The notes beneath the pieces were generated by a model. That model was given only the letters and a program-made list of their open reading frames with translations. It did no database searches and was not told the origin of the DNA. Shown in pieces: positions 33,440-44,566 of a stretch of 64,000 nt of DNA (position 1 is its first letter; every line of letters starts with the position of its first letter). Origin of the DNA: Chiua virens (Eukaryota; Basidiomycota; Agaricomycetes; Boletales; Boletaceae). The stretch spans positions 310,001-374,000 of the forward strand of contig JAHNUO010000007.1 in assembly GCA_019787685.1 (NCBI GenBank), in the 5' to 3' direction. The translations under genes and the position numbers were made by a program.

Positions 33440-34784
33440 TGTTACGATAGGTCCAGGTAGGCCCTAGCGTAGCCGCAAAAGCGCTAAGGATCAAGTGGCT
33501 ATGATAACTTGAACAACCACCACTTGATACGTGGCATGCTGTAAGAGTTCAAGGAGTACTGCTGTTAGCATATTGCCAACAGTGGAGACGAGTTAGAACT
33601 CAGGCGTTGCTGAGAGCGTCCTGATGGGAATCTATACCTGAAGAACCAAGGGTCTTCCTCTTGCGATCGAGGTGGAACCTAGGCATTGGCTGTAGGTATC
33701 GAGGGTCGAGAGTCAAGGAGGTCTCAGGGGGTTCCCGAGTTGAGGCAGTGATACTCAGCTAGATTGCGGAGATCAAGACTAGTGTACATGAGTATTGCTG
33801 CGAGGTATTTATACTATGCGAATCGTGCATGGACCAAGTAACTAAAAGGGATAGGCCAGAAGAGCGGAAGAGCGACAGGCCAAAAGGGAAGTGCATGGTG
33901 AAGATAATATATCCCGGCTGTAGTGCAATACTCAGGGGGATTGAAAGAATAGAAAAGAGAGTGAAGGAATGCAATTCTGTTTGACCCAGGGACAACACTG
34001 AGTTGGTGAACGACAAGAAATGGTTTTTGAGTAGTCCAAGATGAATCTGGGGCGAATCCGGATTAAAACGGATAGAAAGGCGGACACGGCAGTCCGAACC
34101 GGATCAAGAAAATACGAGGAGAGTGAGAGAAAATGAACGTCGACCGAAAATGATGTGAGACAGATGCGCACGGGAAAAAGCTACTGTATTTTGTCAATAC
34201 AGTGAATTTATAGTCCTCAGGAATACCCTCAGACTTGTCCTAAGTAAGGATAATAATAAAAAAAGAAGGTTTTCATACAGTATAAAGTTCGAGAGGCACC
34301 CAAATGTCCCTGCAAGGGCTGCATGACATGGTCTAGCCAATGCTAAGTACAAATAAGGAGCATCAAAAATAAAATAAAAGAGTCCGAGGCAAAATGGGCG
34401 CGGATACAGCAATCCGGATGAGTTCGCACAAGCAGACAGATCAGGATCGGGATCAGGTGACAACAGGGTGCAGAAATGTGCTATGCGAGCACAGGGAATA
34501 CCTATTCCCTACAACGGTATCCAAAAGGGGTGGCCAAGAAGAGCAGAATGGAAGAAGGGCCAAAAGGGAAATCGTACGATGCGAAGGCAATGGATGATGA
34601 TGAAGATGAAATGACTAAGTGTGATGCCATCGGATGATGATGAGAAAGAAAAGAGTAAGCAACAGGTAATGCCAATGCTGGTTTCATAGAGTTAAACATG
34701 TATGGATGAGCATACAGAGATACCTAGGTATCAAGTAAAGCAAAGTAGTACGAGTGAAACAAAGAAAAGAAAGAAATCGTAACA
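33440..34784 (-). mobile_element. Solo LTR, family B' variant, TSD CCCTC, inside LTR E
   Basis: Minus orientation TGTTACGATTTC...CCTATCGTAACA. The TSD CCCTC occurs at 33,435-33,439 and 34,785-34,789. A stretch of about 60 bp around CCAAAAGG..GGCCAAGAAGAGC is present on both sides of the inner family C LTR, which hints at an internal duplication. Confidence 0.9.
33899..34513 (-). mobile_element. Solo LTR, family C, TSD ATGG/ACGG, inside LTR B'
   Basis: 615 bp, same length as the family C LTR at 11,591. Flanks are ATGG (33,895-33,898) and ACGG (34,514-34,517), one CpG transition apart. It is the innermost of three nested LTRs. Confidence 0.85.
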
Positions 34785-35154
34785 CCCTCAGACACCCTCT
34801 AGACTCATAGTATGTCATTCCATCCTCCATGCTACCTCATGCTACCTCATGCTACCCCATGCTACCTCACCTCATGCCTACCCTCATATCTATGATGCAA
34901 TTACATTCCATGGCTATGTATTCTAGACCCATATACCCTATACCCATTCAAACCCTTGTCCAATAGCATAGCATATCTGTAGATTTAGCTTATACTTGTA
35001 CAAACAGTAGAATAGTATAAAAGGGACATTCCCAACTCACTGAAGGATTCAGTCTTGTCCTTCTGGAGTTTTCCCAAGCCTCTCTAGTCACACAGACTCG
35101 CTTTCATTGTCCTTCCAGCAAATAACTTAAGCCTGTAAAGGTTTGGTTGTTTCA

Positions 35155-35520
35155 CATTTTGTTCAGAGGCCACTTTGACATCCAAAACTGGCTGACACAC
35201 AATAATACAGCTGCAAGTGCACTCAAGTCAATAAAGGAGACACATCATGTTGTCCCAATCCCTGCATATGACTTGAGTGGTAAACTCATCAAGCCAGACA
35301 CCTATTGTGCACAGCTAGAAGGGGCATTAGTTGAACTTTATTTCAACTTGACCCATTGATCAATCTCAGCTAAGGGTACTGGAACAACACCTACTGATGT
35401 CTACACAGCAGATATTATTATGATTCATGTGCTTTCTGCACCACATACCCTCCTTTCAAGCAAGGTATTAGCTGACGCCAGTTGGCCCTTCCCAAATAGT
35501 AATCTTGAAATGTTATTAGG
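35155..35520 (+). pseudogene. Decayed coding fragment, unknown family
   Basis: The plus-strand reading gives GHFDIQNWLTHNNTAAS, KPDTYCAQLEGALVELYFNL, then after a TGA (probably a former TGG Trp) DVYTADIIMIHVLSAP. The sustained frame suggests an old protein gene cut on its left by the family E insertion. I recognise the style of multi-copy basidiomycete proteins but cannot assign a function. Confidence 0.4.
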
Positions 35521-37967
35521 ATCAGTCTTAATATCAATATAAAATGCAATTGATTTCAAGACTAAGGAATACAAACAGAAAGCAGCTACATATATACATA
35601 GCTTTGTGGTTGAATATCCATGTGTTACAATATTATATGTAACTTCACATACTAGTTTTATTCCCATCCAGTAGATATCAAAATTACTTTAATGCAACTC
35701 ATACTCAGTCAAATTTTGTGAACATGACTCTATATTCAGTATGGATAACAGTACAAAACACATGATTAAAAGCATTAAAAGAGAAAGAGAAAAATATAAT
35801 AAAAGGAATTAACCTCAGGCTTGAACTGCTACACAGAGAAATGAAAGTATTAATACTAAACTGGAGCATTCAAGTTGGTGCTGTACCCTTAGCCTGAGCT
35901 ACCAATGGAGAGTAAATCTTGTTAAGTATCCAGAATTTCAAATTAGCTTTGTAATTGTGCTTATAAATCACTTATCCCCCACAATAACAAATGCCACCAT
36001 GGGCATAGTTGGCAGCTTAAGACCAGGATATGGCCTTTTCATCAAACCCAGTTTTAGATAGACAGTCAAGTGTCCATAGAATTTCAGAAGACCATGGAAG
36101 ATGGAGTGGTAGGAAAAGTAGTCAATCTGAGATATTATAATCAGTATCAGAGACAAATGTTTACAATAAAAAAAAACCTTGTCAGAGAACATCCTGTGAC
36201 AAAACTTTAGGCTGGCAAGAATCAAGCCATCCTGGAGCATTCAGATAGAATATAATCTTGGCTAGAAAGTTAAAGGATAGCAAGGCTCCTAATGAACCTA
36301 TGCTTTGAACCTTTGATTTGAAGACATTTCACATGAATTTGTATTGCATATTGGTAATGCTATCACTAATCTACCAAAATAAAAATATTATGAGCATGTA
36401 GAAAGGAATCACTTACAAGAGTTACTAAAGACCTTGATTCTGGATGCTGGACTGTTTTATTTTTAGCTGTTAATTTAAAAGTTAAAAGAACAAAAAGACA
36501 TACCAATGATGCTCAGGAATAATCCATTGCTTTCAGTTAAGCATTCTTGTCCATAGCTTATTCAACATCCCTGAGTTTTTCTGGAGTGTATGGTAGTAAT
36601 TCTAGCTATTGGATAGCTTCTTCCACAAGATACTCTCCAGATACTTGGAAAACAAAAGGCCTGACTCCTTTTTAAAAAATTGCTGGTAATTGCCTTCCCC
36701 TGAATGTCATAAGAGATAATAAAACAATACTCAAGAGTTGCATCAAGTTAACCTATCTGTAACATTTGGTCAAGTGAAATATTACTATAGCCTGGCTGAG
36801 TACTTGCCAGTATTGACTTCACTATATGCCATATGGCATTGGTGGTAGATTCTATAAAGTATCATATACTCAGCATATACATATATAGAAATTTTATATG
36901 GTCATACTTACCTGATACATTAAACCTGGAGAGAACTAAAAGAAGATAAGTTATTGTCTATCAATTGATGATTGACTTTGATAAATTTGAGATTCCTTGG
37001 AATCATGAAGATACTTTATGTATGGACCTATAGGATCAATTGTTAATGGTAGTATATAATACTTTATAACTTACTTTGAAAGGGCTTGATCTCAGATAAG
37101 ATAGGACTTGAAGCCATAGTAGAAGGAAGCCTCTACTCTTGCTTCATTACCTTTTGAACCAGGGAATAGATTGTAGTAGACTCTTCAAGTCTGAGTATCT
37201 TAAATGAGAAAATAAATTATGTAATTTATACAAACAAAAGGAAAATACTTATCTGCACTGGCAAGTTTTGTTCCTGATCACTAGCAAATTGAGAACTTGA
37301 AGTATTCTATCAAAATAATATTTCAAACTTGTATTCAAAATAGAAATATAACTTACCATCGGCTGCAGACCTGGATAGAAGCCAGTAACTGCAGATTAAG
37401 GATTTGTATATTGAAAAAAATCAGTATGAAAAATTAAACAGAGGAATAAACATTTAAAATAGAAAAAGAATTTTACCATTGACTGCAAGTCTAGATAATG
37501 TCCAGTGTCAATAACTGCAGGTTAAGAATTCATCTGTTGAAAGAATAACAATAGCATGAAATTCAATTTATAAGAAAACTTATTGTTCCAACTTGAGAAA
37601 CACTATCAATACCTCCATGATATTGGAGGTTTTGCTTTTAGAGTTAAAATAATGTAAGAATAAATATATAAAATACAAATACAAATTTATCATTGAGTGC
37701 TAGCCTGGATAAACTTCTGTGCCAGTAGCTACAGTCTGAGATTGAATATTTGCCTATTAAAAGAATATCAGTAGTATAAACCATAACTAATTTAAATTTA
37801 CTGTTTCAGCTTGGGAAACACTTTCTCTGTCAATGATACCTTCATAATATTGAAGGTTCTCTTCATAGAATAATATTACAAATGATCCTTAATTGCTTTG
37901 ATCATTGTGTCAAAATTCCTGAAAGTTATGTAAAGTAACTGTAGGATTTGCTGATGCATCATCTGAA
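35521..37967. other. No gene; AT-rich
   Basis: About 2.4 kb, AT-rich with no supported coding region. It contains the degenerate repeats described at 37,350-37,890. Confidence 0.5.
37350..37890. repeat. Three degenerate direct repeats
   Basis: Blocks resembling ACCATTGACTGCAAGTCTAG, TAACTGCAGGTTAAG and GAAAGAATAACAATAG recur from about 37,356, 37,476 and 37,688. Two of the units share CTTGAGAAACACT/CTTGGGAAACACT and ATATTGGAGGTTTT/ATATTGAAGGTTCT. They are diverged and non-coding. Confidence 0.55.
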
Positions 37968-38145
37968 AGTCTTTAGTTCTTCTGGTATAGATTTCCAACA
38001 GGATGCTCTCAGCAATGCCTGAGTTCTATCTCATCTCATTAATAGCATACACTGACCAACAAATCTCCCTGAACTCTTCAGCACAGCCACTAGATACTTG
38101 GTACTTTTGCATTTATGTTAGATCCTACCTGGGGCTATCATAACA
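37968..38145 (+). repeat. LTR fragment, family B (3' end)
   Basis: GGTATAGATTTCCAACAGGA...CTACCTGGGGCTATCATAACA matches the last ~180 bp of family B LTRs and ends at the usual CA. Confidence 0.75.
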
Positions 38146-38399
38146 GTGAGCATAGTGAAATAAAGTAAAAGAAAAGAATACAACAATAAATCATAATAGA
38201 TAGAGTATAGGAAAAGTGTAGTAATGAAGTGTAATAACAAAGCAAAAATAGAAAGAGGAATGATAGTGATTGAGGAAAAAGATGGTGTGGGAACTTTTGA
38301 GAGAGGTTAGGTTTATATATGTTTGAGATTTAAAATAGTAACAAACAATTGCCACATCACAAAACTGTGGCTGTGGAAAACACAACACAAATTTGGCCA

Positions 38400-38960
38400 A
38401 GTCTTTTGACTACATTTTTGGTCTGCATTTTGTACACTTGTTTACTATACTTGGCTACACTTTTTACTACACTTTTTTCACTTTTTGTACACTTTGACTA
38501 CTCTTTTTGTATACTTTTACTACACTTTTTTTCACTTTTTGGTATACTTTTTTTTTGCTTTTTTGTACACTGACTATACTTTTTACTACACCTTATCTAA
38601 ACCTCACAAAATTTTATGAAACATACCAAATAAGCCAAACCTCATCACATTAAACTTTACCAAACATGATCAAATAACCTGAACCTCACCAATCCTCATT
38701 AAACTACATACATATAATCAAAACTAAATAAGAATTGGTAAGAATTTGTTTGTTTGTTTGATCATGTTTGATAAAGTATTGTTTGTTGGGTCATATTTGA
38801 CAAGATTTATTTGATATTTGATCTTGTTTGGTAAGGCTCAGTGTGTTTGATTATGTTTGGTGAGGGTTGGTTGGTTGGTTTATATTTGGTGAGGATTAGT
38901 TTGTTTTGTAAGGTTTTGTAAGGTTTTGTTTGTTTGGTGAAGTTTGATAAGGTTTAGCTT
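38400..38960. repeat. T-rich minisatellite and long imperfect inverted repeat
   Basis: 38,400-38,580 repeats CACTTTTTGTACACTTTGAC-like words. 38,585-38,705 is rich in AAACCTCACCAA/TTTACCAAACATGATCAAAT. 38,740-38,960 carries the complementary GTTTGGTGAGG/TTGATCATGTTTGATAAAG words, so the two blocks can pair around about 38,720. Confidence 0.6.
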
Positions 38961-39310
38961 GCTTTGTCTATTTGAAGAAGGCTTGGATTTTCTTAGGCTG
39001 TATAGTGCTGTACACTGTTAGTAGAAGAGACCCCCTGGGACCCGGGCCCGGGCCGACCAACTTGCCTAGTTCAATGGTAAAATGAGACTATCAATGTTAC
39101 ATATTATGGTACAGACTTGACAGACTAGCACTCAAGCTTGAGGATGGAATACCACTCGGTTTGAGCTTGGTGTTGGGCCATCGACGATGACACTGTGTTT
39201 AACAGAGTTCGAGCTGGATCTGAATGACGTGGTATAGTTGGACGTGGTATAATTGCATCCGTGTCTTACCGACGACTGTGCGACGACATTCTAACTTGAA
39301 GCGTCTCTTC

Positions 39311-41652
39311 ATGTCGACCGAACTCGCATTCACGCCTCTCGACGAGATATCTCAGATCCATGCCGACCTGCGCAAGACTTTCAGAGCCGGCAAGCTCAAG
39401 CCCATCGACGCGCGCAAGACCCAAATCCTTCAACTAGCCTATCTCCTCAAAGACAACTACGACCGGTTCAACAAGGCATTCGCACAAGACCTCGGACGGC
39501 CTTCTCTCGAGGTCTCCTTGTACGTGTCGCGTACCTATAACTTGGTGTCGTCCCGTTGACCTCCGCCTGCAGCCTCGAACTCGACTCGACCATCAGCGAC
39601 TGCAAAATCGCATATGACCGCGTCGACAAGTGGGCGCGGACCGAAAAGGCACCGTTCAACGTCAACTTTGCAGCGTTGCGCCCTGTCATACGGAAAGAAC
39701 CCAAGGGCGTCGTTCTCTCCATCAGCCCGTTCAACTATCCTGTTTGGTTAGCACTCGGGCCCATGGTATGCCACTTTTTTGTCTCCGCGTCGTGTCGACA
39801 GCTATAAGAAGTATTCTAGATTGGGGCCCTTGCAGCGGGCAACTGTTTCGTACTCAAGCCGTCCGAGCTCTCACCAGCTACGAGCGGTCTCCTGGCAGAA
39901 CTTATCCCAAAGTACCTGGATTCGGACGTCGTGCGCGTCGTGTTGGGAGGTGTCCCCGAGACGACCAAGGTACGACTTTCACTCCACTTGTTCCAGAGAC
40001 CCGCTGGCTGACCTAGCGACCGGTAGTTGTTGGAACTCCCTTGGGATCACAGTGCGTATTTTTAGTGTATCCGTGTCTAGGAAGTGGACCGACAAGACGG
40101 ATATGATGCTAGTTTTGTACACTGGGAATGGTCGCGTTGCTAGGATCGTGTGTGCCGCAGCTGCCAAGACGCTGTCGCCCGTCAGTCTCGAGGTAGGTCG
40201 CGTTGTATGCGCGACCCGAAGTGGGCGTTGACCATCTTTCAGCTCGGTGGCAAGTCTCCCGTCGTCATCGACCCCAAATGCGACCTCAAGACGGCAGCGA
40301 AGCGCATCATGTGGGGCAAGTGTGTGAACGCTGGCCAGACATGTGTCGCGCCAGACTATCTCCTGGTTCCAGAAGACGCACAAGACACGGTCATTCAGGC
40401 GTTGAAAGAGGCGTGCGTTCCTTTGCAGTATCTCCCTAGATTGCGTCACTGATTGCGTTGTCCTCTAGGCACGACGAATTCTATCCGAACGGTGCTGTTG
40501 CGTCGTCTGACCTTAGTCATATCATCAACAAGCAACACTTTGGTCGCATCAAGGGACTGCTAGACAGGACTTCTGGCATGATCGTATTCGGCGGACAAAC
40601 TGACGAGTCCAGGCTGTTTATCGCACCGACGGTTGTCAAAGGAGTCAAAGGTGACGACGCGTTGATGAGCGAGTGGGTTAAAGTGTTCCAGTAAAAGATC
40701 GAGAACTAACTATGGACAGAGAGTTATTTGGTCCCGTCCTTCCTGTAGTACCCGTCAAGGACGTTAACGAAGCCATCGAATTTATCAACGAGAGGTGTGT
40801 CGCTTCGTTTCACGCTGGCATTCCCATACTCATCCGCGCAGGGACCATCCACTCACACTCTATGTCTTTTCGCAAGACTCGAGCTTCAAGAATAAAGGCA
40901 GGTCACCCCCTTGAACATGTTACATATCTGACTGGGATATTTCAGTCTTTGACAATACGCAGAGTGGTTCGGCCATTGCAAACGATACGTTGCTCCATTG
41001 TGCAGGTGGGTGTGGGTTTCTTGATGACCATGTTTGATCTAACCGAACTTTTTTACAGCTGATGGCCTCCCATTCGGTGGCATTGGACCAAGTGGAAGTG
41101 AGTACCTCCATTGACCACTGCCGTGGGATGATGCGAGCGGGTGAAACATTTCAGGTGGTTCCCATACGCGCAAATTTACGTTCGATATGTTCACGCACCA
41201 GAGATCGTCGATTGATTCGCCTTCCTGGTGAGTGGCGAGCCTTTTGGTTGTGCTCGCTGGACTAATACATTCGAAAATGTAGGGTTGACATGATCCTGGG
41301 GAGCAGATATCCTCCTTACAACGTAAGCCCGCTGGTGTGACTCAAAGGCACTGATAAACGGACACGTCCTTCCCCGTCACTAGGAAAAGAAGGAATCTTG
41401 GCTCAAGAGCGCTCTCGGGGTGCGGCTACCACCCCGTCCCCTGCCTCCGCCTGGTTCTGAGGGTGAGAACAAGGTAGATTTCGTTTTCTGTTTGGAGCTT
41501 ATTGACCAACGTCTTGTGTACAGGCAATGGAAGCCAATAGCAAGACTCAGAATTGGATCTTCTTGACTGGTGTGCTCATTCTTGTTGCTGCTTGGAAACA
41601 GGACGACGCGCAGGGACTGTGGCATTGGCTGAGAGCGTTTGTCGGTGTCTAG
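39311..41652 (+). CDS. Fatty aldehyde dehydrogenase (ALDH3 type), membrane-anchored
   Basis: Oxidises long-chain aliphatic aldehydes to acids with NAD(P)+. Fifteen exons splice to 530 residues with every phase closing: 39,311-39,519, 39,573-39,765, 39,820-39,969, 40,027-40,051, 40,113-40,192, 40,243-40,412, 40,469-40,672, 40,720-40,794, 40,842-40,897, 40,946-41,005, 41,059-41,097, 41,155-41,227, 41,283-41,322, 41,384-41,473, 41,524-41,652. Landmarks are [44 protein letters not shown] (general-base Glu), [15 protein letters not shown] (catalytic Cys), [13 protein letters not shown] and [12 protein letters not shown]. The C-terminus [15 protein letters not shown] is a membrane anchor, as in ALDH3A2/HFD1-type enzymes of ER, lipid droplet or mitochondrial outer membrane. 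The ATG at 39,311 gives the expected N-terminus. The ninth intron is GC-AG (AAG|GCAGGT). No disruption seen. Confidence 0.95.
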
Positions 41653-41949
41653 TGCTGTCATCTGTACTATCGTCTTATCACATCTATATTTTCTTGATGA
41701 ATGACGGTCAATAACATGAACAGTTATAACCTCGCAACTGAGGATTTTTAGTTCCGAGTGACATAAGGACATGTGATGGGGACCTTGCTTGTCGTGCTTG
41801 TCTGTCTATCGCACCACTTCTGTCACTCTGATTATCATGCCTACATTCTTGGTAATCTAGGTACATGATTGTCAATTAATTGAACAATTAGTGTGATTTC
41901 CTGCACTTTTCCTCTTAATCATGAATTATTGGGTATAGATAAGATTAAA

Positions 41950-42249
41950 TTATATGTTCCTCCAGCTCGTCGTCCGCTCTTCTTCCGACTCCGACGTACT
42001 ATGTGATCCACGCGAGCTAAAGCGCCTATGCCGCGATGTCAAGTCATGGTTCTGACTGTCGTGCCCGTGACGGGCATGCCACGCCAACGCCTTGCGCTGC
42101 TTCCTTGACTGCACGACCTCGGGTGCGGACGCCCGCAGCGCGTCCACGATGTGACCCGCCGAAAGGGCGGCGAGCGGGGAGTCTGCGAGGGAGAGGAGCT
42201 CCACGGGGCTGTATACCCCTGGTACTAGTGTGATAGTGACGTCAGTCAT
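41950..42249 (-). CDS. Hypothetical protein, ~100 aa
   Basis: Minus-strand ORF. I start it at the ATG at 42,249 (MTDVTITLVPGVYSPVELLS); an in-frame ATG at 42,312 is an alternative. It has a hydrophobic N-terminal half (LADSPLAALSAGHIVDAL) followed by a basic, Ser/Arg-rich tail (RFSSRGSHSTSESEEERTT). No family recognised and no intron evident. It lies between the aldehyde dehydrogenase and the MAM33 gene, in CpG-rich sequence unlike the transposon zone. It could be a spurious ORF. Confidence 0.4.
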   Translation of the reverse strand: MTDVTITLVPGVYSPVELLSLADSPLAALSAGHIVDALRASAPEVVQSRKQRKALAWHARHGHDSQNHDLTSRHRRFSSRGSHSTSESEEERTTSWRNI

Positions 42250-42690
42250 CGCTCGTCCGTTATCGTGGCTTTCGGGGATACGCACGTGTGTGATGCATGG
42301 GCGAGCGCGCACGTGAAGAGGGTGTGGGTGAGGACGTGCGAGATGCGTCCGAGGTGTATGAGCTGGGCGTGTCCTGGTTGCGTCTGTGAACGGGGATGTA
42401 GAGGTTCGACGAGGACGCGGTTGGGGACGACATGGCTCAGGACGGAGTGTGCTGTTGTGTCTGAATCATGATGAGTTGACTGTTTTTATATGGGCTGCAC
42501 TGCGCAGTGCGGAGGTGGCCGATGCGACGTGGCCCATTGAGTGGTCAAAGCCAGAATGTTCTGTGGTGTTCGGGACTCGGGTGTTGTGTAAGCCCGTCCG
42601 CAATACTGAGGTAAGCAGTGATGATGACATTCCGTGTCAACCCGGACTAATAATAAGCTAAAGTACTAAACCAGAGCACCATACTGTAGC

Positions 42691-43760
42691 TCAAGCGTCG
42701 ACAAAGCTCTTCACGTTTTCCAACCATCTCACGTACTCCTAACACAGCATTGTCAGTACACCACATCCTGTCAAAATGATGCCACTCAATACACACCTTT
42801 TGTTCCTTGTATTCCGAATACTCTGGAACGAACGTCGCCAAGCTCTCATTCACACCACGCTCATTCAACCACTTCTCAAACTCTTCCTGAACGGCAACAT
42901 CCAGCGTGTCAAACTGAGGACCAATGAACAGTCCCCGACGTTTCCAATCTGCTTCTGCAGTCAGTTCAGTACCCAGTTTGGCATCAGGGTAAAATGAGAT
43001 GTTGTCGACCAAGAAGGCGCCTTCTTGACACATCGTATCAATATTGAGTGATCCCTTGGCATTGTCCTGTCTCCTGCGTCAGACTCGCAACACCACATGA
43101 ACAGACCGACCAACCTTGCTGACCGAAAACGACACGCGAATGGGATACGACTGCGCGTGGCCCTCATCCCCACCTTCCTCGCTATCCTGATCAAACTCGG
43201 ACTCTTCCTCCATATTTTGAATGTCCGCAATCGAGAACATGAGACGGATGCTACCCGTCCCATGGTTACATGAATCAACCCAGTCAATCATTGCAACCAC
43301 ACTACCCACCTTTCGTTGTCAAACTTGCGTGTGAGCGTGACCTCGTCGTTGCCCTCGAACGTCCTCGATCTGCACGCACCCATAAGTCACACGTCAAAGG
43401 AAAAAGGTCAAGGCAAGGGAACAGACCGTCCACAACCCCTGCCCTTTGAACGTCTTCAGAAATTCGGGTTCCTCCGCCTCCGCGCCTTCTTTCTCATATT
43501 TGAGCTCCTCGGCGAGTTTTTGTGAAAATAGGACGTCGGCTGTTAACAGCGCGTGAGCGCGTAGGGGTGGCAAGAGAGAAGGACGTACAGGCACCCGCGG
43601 AGAAACGAGAGGTAGATATGGAAAAAGCTCTCGTCGCCGACGCCATGCGCGGAAGAGCAGCAGCCCGCACTGACAGGGTCCGTCCACTTTGGAGTGCCGG
43701 ACGCGACACGACCCGAGAAGACATGGAGGACAGTTGGCGGAGTGCACGCATGGCCGACAT
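42691..43760 (-). CDS. Mitochondrial acidic matrix protein, MAM33/p32 family
   Basis: Homologue of Mam33/C1QBP, a doughnut-shaped trimer in the mitochondrial matrix that supports mitochondrial translation and ribosome assembly. Six exons close to 257 residues: 43,760-43,595, 43,539-43,434, 43,369-43,310, 43,250-43,115, 43,054-42,797, 42,738-42,691. The N-terminus is Arg/Ser-rich with alternating hydrophobics (MSAMRALRQLSSMSSRVV), a typical import presequence. The core has EGNDEVTLTRKFDNE, RLMFSIADIQNMEEESEFD, an acidic insert, RVSFSV and GAFLVDNISFYPDA. The C-terminus holds LFIGPQFDTLDVAVQEEFEK and YKEQKEYVRWLENVKSFVDA. The exon 2 donor is uncertain: the frame closes only if the donor is the weak GTGGAC at 43,433, seven bases before the next GT. 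Otherwise the identity is clear. Confidence 0.85.
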
Positions 43761-44566
43761 TGTGAGCGGTGGTTCGTTTTTTTAGAAAAGGTGGGGAGGA
43801 AGACAAGGGATATTGCAATACGGCAATATTAGCCAAAATTTACTTTAGCGAGATGTTTGGCAAGAGCTTGCGAAACAAACAAACGAAAGATGTACGGCTC
43901 TATTTGGAAGGTCTCCATTGAATTACAACATTCACTCGGTTTTCACTTGAAAAACTATTGGCACCCAGGATAGTGTGTAATCGATTCACTCAGGGAGACG
44001 AATTATCAATGGTGCGTTCGAGATCCCTTTCAAAACACGAGACCGGGGAAGTACACCATAACACAACTTTCTTCGACTAGCACGACAACAAGTGTACACA
44101 CAAATGACGCCCTACTCTATATCGGCAAACAGAAAAAACGACAGCATCAGACAACAAAACAGATGAATCAAAATCCGCCACCGCTCGCACGAGGAAGCAA
44201 CGAGCAGAAGAAAGTGGCAAAATAGAGTCCATAAAAGTACAAAATTTCAAGTAGGGCTTGGCTTTGATTGAAAGGTAGTCTGCTTCCCCGGTCTGACCCG
44301 CCCGGCAGCTGTTTGACCAACAAAATGATCTTAAAGGCGTTCATCACTCCAAGACCACGTTAAAGGTCAAAGAAAATGTGGGGATTTCAGAATCTCAGAG
44401 AGGAGACAGAACAGAATAGATTCAGACCAGGTGATAGAAAAAAGGGCAGCAAGGAAAACAACGGCAGGGAAAGCATAGGTGACATAGACAAGAAATATCA
44501 AAACATGGAATGAGCAAGACTGACGAGGGTGCACACAGGGCGTCCTTGCTGGCACACGGCCAACGA
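43761..44566. other. Intergenic, no gene seen
   Basis: About 800 bp between the MAM33 start and the end of the zinc-cluster regulator, both on the minus strand. It must hold the MAM33 promoter and the regulator's 3' UTR. No ORF with support. Confidence 0.5.

Larger units (their letters stand above)
33248..35154 (+). mobile_element. Solo LTR, family E, TSD CATTT, interrupted
   Basis: Made of 33,248-33,439 and 34,790-35,154, starting TGTTACAATCACAC and ending TTGGTTGTTTCA. It is flanked by the 5-bp duplication CATTT (33,243-33,247 and 35,155-35,159). TATA-like GTATAAAAGGG near 35,015. Interrupted by a family B' LTR. Confidence 0.9.
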
